A DNA stretch of 64,000 nt from Agrypnia vestita (Eukaryota > Arthropoda > Insecta > Trichoptera > Phryganeidae). How positions within the stretch are numbered: the first letter of the stretch is position 1; every line of letters starts with the position of its first letter. A model generated the notes under the pieces. That model had not been told where the DNA came from. It was given only the letters and a program-made list of their open reading frames with translations, and searched no databases. The DNA lies in contig JADDOH010023643.1 in the NCBI GenBank assembly GCA_016648135.1, forward strand, positions 620,001 through 684,000. Reading direction: 5' to 3'. The position numbers and the translations under genes are program-made. Below, piece by piece: positions 46,359-57,310 of this stretch.

Positions 46359-46762
46359 CTAGCTGTTCGTACCCGGGTACGAACAGCTAGTGAACTATAT
46401 TCGGGTTAAGGATTAAGTTGAAAAGAAATTTGTGGGGGTAAACAAAAGTTTGATTTGAACGGTATAGATATATTAGTGAGAGGGTAAAAGGTAAAAGGGG
46501 AGGGAGGAAATGTCACTTTTGTTACCCGCGGGGTCCTAAGGAATAAGTTTACAAATTTTGAGTCCGATCGGTCAAACGGTACAGATTTCCATCGAAAATA
46601 TGTCAGAGGGAGGGGAAGGGGTACGAGAATACGGAGAAAATGTTGCCTATGTTACCCGCCGGGTTCTAAAGCATAAATATGCAAAATTTGAATCGAATCG
46701 GACCAACGATGTGGATTTGTATAGAGAACAGACAGACAGACATTGAGTTTAATAGGTATAGA
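46359..46762 (-). mobile_element. Non-autonomous Helitron nested in family X
   Basis: On the minus strand it starts TCTATACCTATTAAACTC after host A and ends ACGAACAG or its mirror with CTAG before host T (A at 46358 and T at 46763 on plus). The 3' end lies in a perfect 44-bp palindrome (46353-46396) with CCCGGG at its centre, forming the terminal hairpin. The interior has direct repeats spaced 130 bp: GTTACCCGCGGGGTCCTAAG at 46521 and GTTACCCGCCGGGTTCTAAA at 46651, plus a more diverged first unit. No helicase frame. The plus frame 46558-46746 runs across the repeats. Confidence 0.75.
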
Positions 46763-46985
46763 TAAGAAAAGACTACAAATATCTCTAGCATAGTCCATTT
46801 AAATAAAAATTCTGGATGGAAAAATATGTGGATATTCTTACGATGAAATTAGTGAACGTTGCATTGTTTAGAGTGACCACTTAAGCCAGCTCATACAGGT
46901 ATAAAAAGACTTTCACATATGTTTCTCATATGCATATCTTCGTTTCTGTGAAACTTATATAATTTATCCTAATTAATTTTGAATT
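46763..46985 (+). repeat. Family X, right arm of an inverted pair
   Basis: AAGACTACAAATATCTCTAG, ATTCTTACGATGAAATTAGT, GCCAGCTCATACAGG and GTTTCTCATATG match the 28.2-kb copy in order and, inverted, the left arm at 46150-46358. Confidence 0.7.
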
Positions 46986-47039
46986 ATAGTAAATTTGGTA
47001 AATTTCGATTTAAAAATCCCATTCCCCGCGCCCATAATC

Positions 47040-47065
47040 ATGGTTTCTGTATCCGCCCCTGCCTA
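47040..47065 (-). repeat. Solitary transposon end-like sequence
   Basis: Read on the minus strand, CAGGGGCGGATACAGAAACC followed by ATGATTATGGGCGCGGGG looks like a hAT-type end. No partner is found, so it may be a truncated insertion. Confidence 0.3.
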
Positions 47066-47199
47066 GAACCAGATCACAGCAGACAGACACAGTACAATAA
47101 TAATAACATGAAAACATTGTATGGTTGTTAAAAACAAATCATTAAAATAAAACATTGTATGGTTGTAAAAAAAAATTGATCATAAGGGTAAATAAAATC

Positions 47200-47560
47200 G
47201 TCTATGTTTTTCAAATTAATAGTAGAAAAAATATCAATATTTAAATTTACAGAAATATTATTTAAAACAATCTCATCTTTTTGCACTTATGCGATCATAT
47301 TTACCGGGATTTTAGTAAGCTTTACATTATGGCACTTCTCCAAAGCTCTCCTGAAAGTTCCGATGCACTTTCTGGTTTGCCGCGTGGGACTCAAATTTAT
47401 TGCACGTATGATAATTGCTCGGTCTCGTACTGTTGACGTCACAACCCACATCTCCAAGGACACCCTTAACGGCCCTTAAACTGTTGCAATCGAAAGTGTT
47501 TCAACGGATGACGGCCCCGTTAGTCGACGGCATTATTTCACTATTGATGTAGTATTTATT
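47200..47560. promoter_or_regulatory. Candidate regulatory island with a perfect CRE
   Basis: Composition is balanced from about 47330 to 47540. A perfect cAMP-response-type palindrome TGACGTCA lies at 47434-47441. TTTATTGCACG, a posterior-Hox-like site, is at about 47395 and GGATGACGGCCCC at about 47506. A plus frame (47204-47479) is open, but its first half is AT-driven and I recognise no domain. Non-coding regulatory DNA is the better guess. Confidence 0.3.
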
Positions 47561-47993
47561 TATTTTGTAAAATATTATATTTTGTAAAATTATTTTTCAG
47601 GTGGATAACGGTATCATTAAAATTTTTAAATAGTCTAATGTTTGTTTTTATTTAAAATTAAAATTCATTTTTATTGTGAAATTGCACATATTTTTTTCAA
47701 TATTGAATAAAAATTCGTTTTGATTATTTATTCATTTTCAAGTTAATTATGTTTATGCTGATTTTTTCACTCTGAAGGAAATTTCGTGAATCATTTGGAT
47801 AAATAATTTTTTATTTTTTTATTTATTTAATATTAAAACTACATTTAAATCATAATACATTTGTCTATTATAATCTACTTAGATAAATTTTATTTTATTG
47901 CTTTGCCTCTCCAAAAATGAGACTTGCTCATGTGCTTGGTGAGGGGCTTACACTCTATTAGTTTATTTTGGATTTGGCTTATTTGTTCCTTAG
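47561..47993. other. AT-rich DNA
   Basis: Nothing supported except AT-rich spacer. Confidence 0.5.
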
Positions 47994-48108
47994 CTATATG
48001 TCTTGTTATGCATTGTCAATTGCTATATGTCTTGTTAGCTATATGTCATTGCTATATGTCTTGTTAGCTATATGTCTTGTTAGCTATATGTCTTGTTATG
48101 CATTGTCA
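47994..48108. repeat. Short tandem repeat, about 16-bp unit
   Basis: GCTATATGTCTTGTTA is repeated five or more times with small deletions, and the flanking TGCATTGTCAA recurs at both ends of the array. A typical minisatellite formed by slippage or unequal exchange. Confidence 0.85.
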
Positions 48109-48356
48109 AATTGTATCGATCTAAAGTGTTAGTTTATGTATACTTAAATTGTTAACAATAAGTTAAATATATTTATTAATTGATTTCCAGTGGTTAATTA
48201 TTTTTCTTTTAATTATTGACTTGTAGTCTTTATTCATATAAGTGATTCATTTATTTTATTCAAAAAATGTGTGTAGGTAAACAATATACCTAGGTACCTA
48301 CATGTAGGTACTTGTATATTACTTGATATACTTTGCATTATTAAAAATGTCAAATA

Positions 48357-48420
48357 AATAACTTACTTACCATCATGCCATTTCCCTGTGGGGGTAAGTA
48401 GAGAGGGTAGAGCGCTATGT
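48357..48420 (-). pseudogene. Extreme 3' end of family Z retrotransposon
   Basis: The plus-strand text ACTTACTTACCATCATGCCA then TTTCCCTGTGGGGGTAAGTAGAGAGGGTA corresponds to the end of the family Z tail at 60650 (ACTAACTAACCATCACTGAA, GGGGTAGACAGAGAGGATTG). Only the last codons and the TAAGTAAGT-type tail remain. Confidence 0.5.
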
Positions 48421-48602
48421 ATATATGTGTATGTGATAAATCTACACGTTTCTCTGGGATACTGGGATTAATAATGTAGCTAAATAATCTCAAGAAATCA
48501 TTGTCACTATTTTTCGAGAAATATTTTTTAAATATTGACGAATATAAATAGCATACATACATTGATAAAGATTTTTAGCTTCTTCCAAATCATAATAATA
48601 AC

Positions 48603-48807
48603 CAGCGGCGTGCAATAAGTAATATAAAATAAGTTGTACTTAATTATTCTATCAATAGAATTTCTGTGAAACAAATTGAAATATATATCTCGTAATTTTC
48701 GTCTCCCAATAATTATTAACAAATTATTTTTATATTTAAATTAATTTCGTTTTTCATACAAAGCATATCAACTCACGCTTCATGCAGGTACTGACTGCAC
48801 GCGCCTG
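48603..48807. mobile_element. hAT-like MITE, ends diverged
   Basis: The left end is CAGCGGCGTGCAATAAGTA and the right end read on minus is CAGGCGCGTGCAGTCAGTA. The TIR type matches the hAT MITE at 36939. The 8 bases on either side (ATAATAAC and CTATTTAT) do not match, so the target duplication has decayed or the ends come from different copies. Confidence 0.5.
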
Positions 48808-48984
48808 CTATTTATATCGTGTTCATCGTTTGTAATACAAATAGAACTAATCTGCAAAAGAATATTCCGGGCGATATTACCAAAGGAAGTAATGATTCAA
48901 CTTTGTGAATAATTAATATAATTTTGAATGCGCGAAAAAATATAAAAGTCGAAATTGTCGTAATTTCAAAATAGGTCGTAAAAT

Positions 48985-49185
48985 TTACAACACGTGTTTT
49001 TCCAAAGCATTTATTTGTCCAACGCGAATATCCGTGGATGTCCCCCATTCTGGAACAAGACGCCCTTTGTATTTGGGCGCAGCCATCGGATCCGCCGTCC
49101 TTGGGTTCGGGATTAATGGTGACGGGCAGACTCGACGCCCACTGCGAAATTTATTTGTGACGCCACTGGTGAAAAAAAAACAAGC
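48985..49185. other. GC-richer island open on both strands
   Basis: Balanced sequence (TCTGGAACAAGACGCCCTTT, GGATCCGCCGTCCTTGGG) is open on both strands (plus 49034-49249, minus 48985-49221). The minus reading includes PSPLIPNPRTADPMAAPKYK. No known domain. It ends with GTGACGCCACTGG, which could be another transposon end. Unassigned. Confidence 0.3.
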
Positions 49186-49784
49186 GAAAATAATACAAGA
49201 AAATACGGAAAAAATAACCACTTTTTACAGGCATTTCTCTCTTTTGTAGGATTAAACGTGGATTTATGATTTTAACTCATTTTTTAACAAAGGCTGCTGA
49301 AATGTCAAAATGGAAAAAGACACAGAAATAATTTTAACTTTTTTTTTCCAATACTTACACTTGTCATTTCGAAATATAACTATTTATAAAGGGTGATTAT
49401 TCATTTGAAATTGGTAAACCAATTTAGATTATTAAATTATATAATAACAGAAATTACTAAACCAACCAAGACGAAGGGTTAGATTGTTGAGTTAGGTTAA
49501 ATTAATAAATAGCTGGTCTGGCAGCGGAGTGCAGTGGAATTTCTACAATATATATATATATATATAGAAATAAAATAAAAATTTATATTTTATATATTGC
49601 CTGATATCTTATATTTAAACGTTTTATTTACACATTTTTTGTACCTGTATTACGCGTTATCTGCCAAAATCCACCGAACTCAAATATCAAAACATCCAAA
49701 TATTCTTACCTACTATAGTGTACATCTACTTATTTATAGTTTTAATACTAGAATATTAGTCTGGCCGTCTTTTTTTTCAATAGG
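49186..49784. other. AT-rich DNA
   Basis: A TA microsatellite lies at about 49550-49565. GGCAGCGGAGTGCAGTGG near 49522 is a weak hAT-end-like word. No gene. Confidence 0.5.
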
Positions 49785-49915
49785 TTGAGCAACTATGTAG
49801 ATTGACATTTCAAAAAAATTATTTTATTATTTGTTTTAATCTACTTATACCTATTTGATTAATTACACCTACATGTTTCGGAAAAAACCTTTCCATCGTC
49901 AGGGTATTTTATATA
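49785..49915 (+). repeat. Family W repeat, copy 1, containing structured motif
   Basis: GGTTGAGCAACTATGTAGAT, TTATTATTTGTTTTAATCTA, ACACCTACATGTTTCGGAAA and CCATCGTCAGGG match the copies at 62175-62405 (inverted) and 63108-63480. The CTGACGA...GAAAC motif occupies 49875-49902 on the minus strand. Confidence 0.7.
49875..49902 (-). other. CTGANGA...GAAAC structured motif, copy 4
   Basis: On the minus strand: CTGACGA, one T, GGAAA-GGTTTT-TTCC (a stem of 4-5 bp depending on loop), GAAAC, then ATGTAGGT. The stem is fully Watson-Crick. It is embedded in family W. Confidence 0.5.
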
Positions 49916-50819
49916 GGTATGTAATTTTAAAAAATATATATTTTTATTATGTATAACTGGCAGCGTCAATAAACTTGTACATTAGTCAGGTAAGTCAACA
50001 ATAGGATACGTGTGAAGATCTTACTGTCCACGGCTGTTGTAGGGAGAGGCAGGGTACGTGGAAGAGAATTATCAATCTGATTTTTAACAAGTACCTATGT
50101 ACCATGCTGTTAGACGAGGAAACATAAAATAGGCAAACTATGTGATTGCACAAGTATCATTTAACTAAACCCAAGTAAAAACCTTAATATTTAACCGTTT
50201 AAATGCCTTGAGTCACAATCACAATCACAATCAAATCACAAAACTTTTATCTCTTGCAGAGATGTGATAGAAAAAAAAATAGTGACCTACAGGTGTCATA
50301 TAAGTCTGACTGTCCATTATTTACACAAGTATCCCGTTGGCTTATCTAAATCAAATTTTGATTTCTTCCTCGTAAGGACCCTGCGCAAAAATATTCCCTA
50401 TCCTCTCATCTCACCCTCCCCCGGTCTGGACCAAATTTTGCGTACATCGTTATTCTTTAGATAACGATGCATAAATTCGATGACAGCTACAACAAAATTC
50501 AATGAATTGCCCGTCTCCAAGCAGCTTTATTAAATTATAACAAAACTGAATCACGAGCAACGACAGGTACGGACCACTATTTATTTATTTTATCTTATTT
50601 ATATGCTCCCCACAACATGATTCAATAGCATAATATATTCTTACCATATTCATTAATTAACATGCATATGTAGGAACACTGCAATTAAATTAGATTTTAG
50701 AAAAAGCAATAAATTTCAAAAACATCTAAATTTTCAACGCACGCGTGAATCGTGTAAAGTTACTCAAAAGTGCTCTTTATTTTAGAAATATGGTGTAATT
50801 TGAATTAAAAGAAAAAACC
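49916..50819. other. Mostly AT-rich DNA
   Basis: A more complex segment at 50470-50575 has no long frame (AATTGCCCGTCTCCAAGCAG, AATCACGAGCAACGACAGG). The frame at 50264-50464 has no recognised motif. ACAATCACAATCACAATCA near 50217 is a short tandem. Confidence 0.45.
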
Positions 50820-51250
50820 GAAATGGAACCCTATAAATTGATGCCCACACGCTGCATGCTAGAGTGCTTCTTGCTACAAGTATACTCAGCCGTTGACAGA
50901 CCGTGAAATTGCATAATCATAATTTACTATATCGCCCTTTTCGTTTGACCGCGAGAAATTACAATACCTATCTCCTAGCGGCGTTCCTTATCGGGCTAGT
51001 CGCTCCAAGCGGGTCTCGACTCGACAACGCATCGTACCCAGTCATATGCGGGCTATTTTTATTTGCGCTAATTGAAGAATGCACTTGTAAACTGCACAAT
51101 TAATCGGTTATTATTTATTTACAAGTTCAGCGGCGCATTTAATTAGTGAGAAGTTGAACAAGCCGAAATGGGGAAGAGTGTGGTTGTTCCATTGAAAAGA
51201 TTCTGATCTCTTGTTCTTGCCTAAGGTGCTTTGGAGTCAATTACTTCATT
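50820..51250. promoter_or_regulatory. Candidate conserved non-coding island
   Basis: A roughly 400-bp stretch of balanced, word-rich sequence has several homeodomain-type cores (GCTAATTGAAG, ACAATTAATCGG, TTTAATTAGTG) and TGTGGTTGTTCC, a Runx-like core. A 66-codon plus frame (50903-51103) crosses it, but its residues suggest no family. In gene-poor DNA this composition fits a developmental enhancer. Inference only. Confidence 0.3.
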
Positions 51251-52140
51251 GCCTATGCAAAGGATTTATTACGTCTTTATTGAATATACACGATTTGCGG
51301 ATTATATTTTTGGTGATTTTTTTAAAGGCCAATTTAAAAATACACTAATTACCTAAGCTATTCAAATACAAAACTAGACAGTTAAATAATACCTATATTA
51401 CAATTCAAACAGAAATATTATGAAGATACCATTTGGTTTCAAAATACTTTATTTAACTTGTTTTTTTTGAGCAATACAATTTTTTTTTATTATTTTCGCT
51501 TTTTATTTGCGTTTTTGTGCGATTTTTTAGAACATCGATTTTATATTTTTCTGTGGAATTGATTTGAAGTGATTCATCTAATTTTAGTATAGGTAATTAT
51601 AATGTTCATACAAAAAACAACCTTAACCTACCTAAAACTAAAAAAAAATGTTTTCTCTACCGTTTTTAATATCTTAATTTTTAAAGACTTTTTAAAAGAT
51701 TTTTTATTGATTAAAATAAAATTTATCAATCAATTAGGAAGATATGCAAAAAAATTTAATAAAGGAAAAAATATTTTGGCTGGTTATTTTTGTTTATATG
51801 TGCATGTTATTCTAATAAATATATTTATTTGAAAGAAATAAATAAACAAGTGGAAGTTTGTGTAAGTTTTTCTGAACAGAACGTAATTTAAAAAAATATT
51901 TTAAAACGTTTGCCTCAAATAAAATATCTATATAAGTACCTACAGATATGTTGGCCCATAACGGCCCGTTTATGTCTAGACATAAAACTAATGCAGGTCT
52001 ATAAAGTACCAATATGTTTTAATAAATAAAAGTTCCGTCCATGGCACGTATTTTGGTCACAGGTATAATTTTTTTAAAGTATTTAACTCTACACTGGTGA
52101 AGATATTTGTTAATTAAAATTTTTGCCTAATGGATTTGCA
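51251..52140. other. AT-rich intergenic DNA
   Basis: No gene. Frames at 51602-51832 and 51812-52012 are K/F/I-rich chance frames. Confidence 0.55.
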
Positions 52141-52224
52141 ATCGCTAGCCTCATTGGTAAACGAGGTGGCAATGCCGCTATCAACCTATTATCTGCCATA
52201 GTTGCCTCCCAATGAGGGCGATAT
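52141..52224. repeat. Short inverted-repeat element
   Basis: ATCGCTAGCCTCATTGG (52141-52157) pairs imperfectly with CCAATGAGGGCGATAT (52209-52224). Between them is balanced sequence containing AAACGAGGTGGCAATGCC. A T-rich (TTTTA)n run follows at 52228-52248. It is either a small MITE-like hairpin or the 3' end of a retroposed sequence. Confidence 0.5.
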
Positions 52225-55200
52225 ATATTTTTATTTTATTTTATTAAATACAGATTCTTCACAATTTCACATTGAACCAATGTAAAAGAAAATATGTTGA
52301 TTATTATTTTGTGAATTTTTTGTAAGTACCTATATACATAAATATTTGTTATGAAAATTTTAGTGTAAAAATAAAAATAAACGAGACATTTCACCTGATA
52401 AATACATAATGTGAATATTTATACCTACTTTAAATAACTGGGGACAAATTGAAGGATACAAATAAATAATTTAAGTGTATGAATTTATGTATACTTTCTG
52501 TATCCAGTTATTATAGAATAGCCATATTAGGCGTTTCCACAAACGACAATAATAATTTAAACAGCGTTATTATTCTGTAAGAATGTATGAAGGTCTACTC
52601 GTAAATTATTAGTTTTAACATACTAGTTTTTTTTATCTTGAATAATATCTTGAATAATATTTTTATCTTGAATAACCTGAGGAAAAAAATGCAATATTTA
52701 ACTGCAGTAAACCGGCTCAGTCAGTTTAGATTATAGTTTTAATATCAACACGCAACTTTGTCATATTGCAAAATTGAAGTTCAAGTTAATTAGTTAATTA
52801 TTACTGTACAATAATAGTTAATTACATTTTCAATTTTAAAAATTATGGTTTATAGTGTTAAAACGATCTATCGTGAAACAATGTATAATCATGAATATTC
52901 AGGAATATTTAATTGTAATTGAGATACTATTTACTCTTCAAAATTAAAACATTTCGTTGTACTCGTATTTATGAAAGAATAAATTATATAAGTTATACTG
53001 CATACAAACAAAAGAGAAGGAGATTTTTGGTCCAACCTTGAGGTATAATAACAACGTAGATTCATAGGAAAATATTAACCGGAAAATCTTAAGCCCTTAT
53101 ATATTTGTATTTATGCAATAAAATTTAAAAAAAATATATAGTTATGTTCCGCTGCAGGTAGGCGCAAACTAATTGTTAAAAATTGAAAACCTCTAACGGA
53201 TCCGTTTGTTACTGAAAATTAGTAATCATATCAAGAATTCAGTTAAGAGATAGGTATACATTTAACATTGAAAATAACTGCGTTCAGCATCGAATCACTA
53301 AAAATGCTTCTGAAAAAGGAGAAAATGAACTGAAAAATGTTTGTGTCATTTTCTTGATATTCTTGTTGAAGCTATCTTCAGGATAAATTATATTCCTAAG
53401 ATGGTTGGAAATAATAACTTAAATTGCATTTATGGATACAGATTTTAAAATGGATACAGCTAAACGAGTGATAAAACTAATGATTACAGCTGGTAAACCT
53501 GCAAGTCATCAAGATGGCAAATAACAAGAATATTTGGAGGAATGTATTAGTACCCTAATGGGATTAGATGGTAAAATCAAGGATAGGATAACAGGATTCG
53601 AAAGAAGAAGTAAACCTAAATTACGCGCAAATTTTTCAAGAACCATAAGCCTGAAATGTTATTTGCACTTTTAAAAGTATTTTTAGTTTTTGTCAATTGA
53701 TTATAAGCAGTGACATGTTTGTACATCCCTATATTAATAGTATCATGTCTACAACATATTTATTTATAATGTAAACCACCTTTCCTCAATCGAACGTTAT
53801 TCTATTCGAGGTAATCTTAGAGACACTGTCTCGATCTATGATCTGTATCTTTGGATTCAATAATATATAATTTCATAAATCTTCTTTCAATCTTGTATCA
53901 ATTTACTATGCACGCCACATGACATAATAAATGAGACTATACTTTTCGGTTATTGTCCAGAGTAATATACTTTCTTAGTGACTTTAAAAAGAGTAAAAAA
54001 TGTACATATTATAAGAGAGTGACGATCGAATTAGATTGAGCAATATGTAGGTAGGTACTTGTATTTTTGAACATGTTATTACAATAAATAAAAAATTGTG
54101 TAATAAATATAAACTACCTATCTATAATTTAATCATACTTTGCGTTATTTTTACGAAAGTATCTTCAGTAAAATTTTAAACAATTTAATTTTTTAAATAT
54201 GAACTTCTAAAGTTTAGGTACGTGGGCACCTACTTATAACGTCACAACTTAATACGCTGTTATGCGCTAAAGCAATAAATGCATTTCAATTTTACCAAAA
54301 TTTAATTTCAAATATACAGATTAAAATGTTATTCTTTAATGCAAATTATTTTATAACGCGAGAGATAGGGGAAAATGATACAAAAATAAATATTAGTTTT
54401 AATCTATTAATATTAAATAATTTTATTATTTGGCATTTCATTATTTTAACATTTCATGAGTTTCATAAAATAATGGCTACGTAATAGAAATCATAAATAT
54501 GTTTATTAAAAAAATATATTTTCTTAAGAAACGTCGGTGGTTATTGGGTTAACTTGGTAGACAGTGTAACGCGAAAATTATTTGAACATATAAAGAAAAA
54601 AATACAGGCTTTTAATACACGGTTTTACCAGTGCATGTACCTATAGTCTGGCAAGCTTTAGCAGTGTTCACGGCTGAATTAAGATATTATGGTATGATCT
54701 CCTCGTTCCATCGCGGCTGGGTCGGCATTAATTTTTTTTTGGTTTAATCGAATCAAGATCATCTACATGACTACTTACAATAATATTTATAAACAACTTT
54801 ATAATAGCCATTAAAATGTTCTGAAAATAAATGAGGTAATATCAACAATATTTGTGGCAAGTAGGTATTTAGACAAATTAGTTTATGACGTAACACATGT
54901 TCAAATAGGTATATTATAATGTAGGTACCTATATTATTAATAAATAAAACATATGAAATACCTAATGGATATAAAAAACATGTTTTGAAAATGTACAAAA
55001 ATAATGAGGTAAATGGTAGGTATGTATATATTACAAAAATACATTTAAAAAAAACCTTTATTTTGTTGTAGGTAACATAAAAAATATTTTTCATTCTAAT
55101 AGGTATATTAGTTTTTGAGGAATATGATCAAATTCATAAATATTCTAATTTAATGATTGTGCAGCAATTAATAATAATGTTCACGAATTTTAAAAATGTT

Positions 55201-55489
55201 TTCCACAGCCTGCTACAGAATTTAACCTAAAATAAGGCTGTGCAAATGTCACAGATTAGGCCCAATTTTCGTGCAAAGGAAAATTAACAAAATACACGAA
55301 GATGTGAACAAAAATGCTTAAAATATAATGAAATATGAGGCATAATATTTCAATAATGTATTTTATTTAATTTTTTTGATATTATAGATGCAATTTTCAA
55401 TTAGTATGTTTGTTTTTTTGAATGCATTATTCTCATACTATTTCCCAGCTGTCAAATCCTGAAAGGTCATTTATACGTCACGTGTGTTG
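52225..55489. other. AT-rich intergenic desert
   Basis: More than 3 kb without a supported gene, RNA or element. Weak features are a (TATCTTGAATAA) duplication near 52640 and many TAGGTACCTA-type words (54049 and 54921). The 107-codon minus frame at 54771-55094 is Y/I/F/L-rich with no motif. Confidence 0.55.
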
Positions 55490-56470
55490 TGAAATCTTTC
55501 AAGGACACTGTAATTGAATTTTTCTACATTTTTCATTTCTCTAAACTTACCTTTTTTATGGTTCGACGCTTCAAATCGCGTTCAGTTTACCAGGCAGCCT
55601 TCCAGTTGCCGCCGGCATCTAACGAATCGTTCGGGAACATTCGATGCGACGTTCATAGTATCCGAACTTTGCCGAGAGTTTTGAAAGTCTTAAACTTTTT
55701 AAACGTCACAATTTGAATTTAGGATGTCATAGAAAATGTTCGGCGAGAGGATGACAGTTCTCCCTGCAGAGATGACAGCACAAATTGAAATTCAAAAAAC
55801 AAATTGAAAACTTTTATTGTTTATTTTGCAACTTTGTTTAACTTTTTATTTTAATGTGTCAGATGTCTGTTTTATGTGACAAGGGTAGTTTTTAGTTCAC
55901 CAAGTTTATGATTGGTTTTTGAAATACTTTTTTGAAAATTTCACATAGACTCGAGAAGTGTCAAGTCGGCAGTTGTTTTAATGTGGTGGTCATTAATATC
56001 CGATCTGCTCGGGCTCTGCAGGTCAGTGTGTTGGGTGATTTTGACGTTCGCGAATTTTCGTCCGCCTATGGAGTGACGGGTGTTTGGTTCGAGACTGTGG
56101 TATCGTTCGGGCACCCGTTTTAGAACGCGCGCCCGTCTCTCGTAAACGTAAACCAAAATGTGTCCGATACTTTACGACATCGCCGGAGGAGCGGGACTCT
56201 CTCGGCCAGAGAGGGACGGCCGTAGCTTTATCGCCTCGCGGCTAGACACGACAAACTCGACAGCTCAGCGAGACATGGAACATTTTCTCTTTTATTTCCC
56301 GCACACTACCCGCGCACGGGAAAGGGATGAGTAATTTGTTCGCGATCGCTAATTGATGATGTGTTATGGCGAAAATGTGCGCTACCACGTTCTCGCTTTG
56401 TCGCCGGTGCAGTGGAACTGGAGCGAGCGTGACGGCGACATTCCCACGTGGCCGTCTTAATTAACTTTTT
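55490..56470. promoter_or_regulatory. CpG-rich regulatory or promoter-like block, part 1
   Basis: Base composition changes sharply to CpG-rich sequence from about 55560, strongest at 55970-56460. It includes CTCTCGGCCAGAGAG (palindromic GAGA/CTCTC), CGCGATCGCTAATTGATG (homeodomain-like) and TTCCCACGTGG (E-box CACGTG). Frames here are short and overlap on both strands (55932-56123, 55941-56156), as expected from GC content. This looks like the proximal control region of a gene whose exons I cannot identify. Confidence 0.35.
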
Positions 56471-56749
56471 GTTCGATGAATGGACAAAATAGTGCTAAAA
56501 TACTATATAATAAAAATAAATAAATAATCATAATAAAAATATTTCTTACGATTTCAAATATTGCCTTCACATTGCGAATCATATATTTTTTATTATTTAA
56601 ATATAAAACAAAAAATAAGTATACATAGTATTTTTTCTCAGCAAAAAAATATTTTATTTTTTATAATTTTCCTGTAAAAATTTTCTATAAGACTGTAAAA
56701 CAGCAGGTTCAAAACAAAGCAGGTATTAAATAAATATAATTTTATCTAA
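56471..56749. other. AT-rich spacer between the two CpG-rich blocks
   Basis: A/T-rich spacer of about 280 bases with no features. Confidence 0.6.
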
Positions 56750-57310
56750 ACTTTACGACCGTGAAGAAGCCCGTGTTTTACGAGCGCAAGAGAGACGCAC
56801 ATAAAATCTCAAAGGCCACCGCAATTTATGGAGTGCTGGCACGTCTGCAGACGGCCTCGCCGCGAACAGCTGACCGCGCTGGACTCTTCTACGCGCGCCC
56901 GGCGCCGCGCGCGGGAGCGAGACGCGCGATGCGCTCGGGCGCGCGTGGCGTGGGTAGGATGCACTCGACCACGCGCGGCCATTTCAAATTTACGACCTGG
57001 GAATTGTGCGAAAGAGCGAGATGGGTACACGCAATCCGGCCGGCAAGAAAATTCATTAATCCAACATTCTACGTATATAGAACGCATTTCAAATTTTAAC
57101 GGCCTTATTGTGCAATTGTATCTATCTCTCTTTATTGCGCGCCGCGCGATTTATGTGAGAGTGAGTTACGAGTTTTTCAGCGTTCTATTTTTGAAATATT
57201 TTTCCCTCGCTTGGGGGGGAGGGGGTTCAGAGAGACACGTGACAGCTTTATGGGCGTGGTGTATATTGGTGTATTGTTGTAGATCCTTTTTTTACTATCT
57301 ACGACTAAGA
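56750..57310. promoter_or_regulatory. CpG-rich regulatory or promoter-like block, part 2
   Basis: Very GC-rich sequence (56860-56990, for example GCGCCCGGCGCCGCGCGCGG) creates long open frames on both strands (plus 56761-57099 and 56828-57313, minus 56809-57087). Their R/A-rich composition reflects GC content, not a protein family. CACGTGACAG at about 57236 holds an E-box. Together with part 1 it is the strongest CpG-island-like zone in the window. A first exon or long 5' UTR may lie here, but none can be named. Confidence 0.35.

Noticed and set aside
48731..48807. CRISPR-like or bacterial features anywhere in the window
   Set aside because: No regularly spaced repeats, operons or ribosome-binding sites are present. 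The sequence is clearly eukaryotic.
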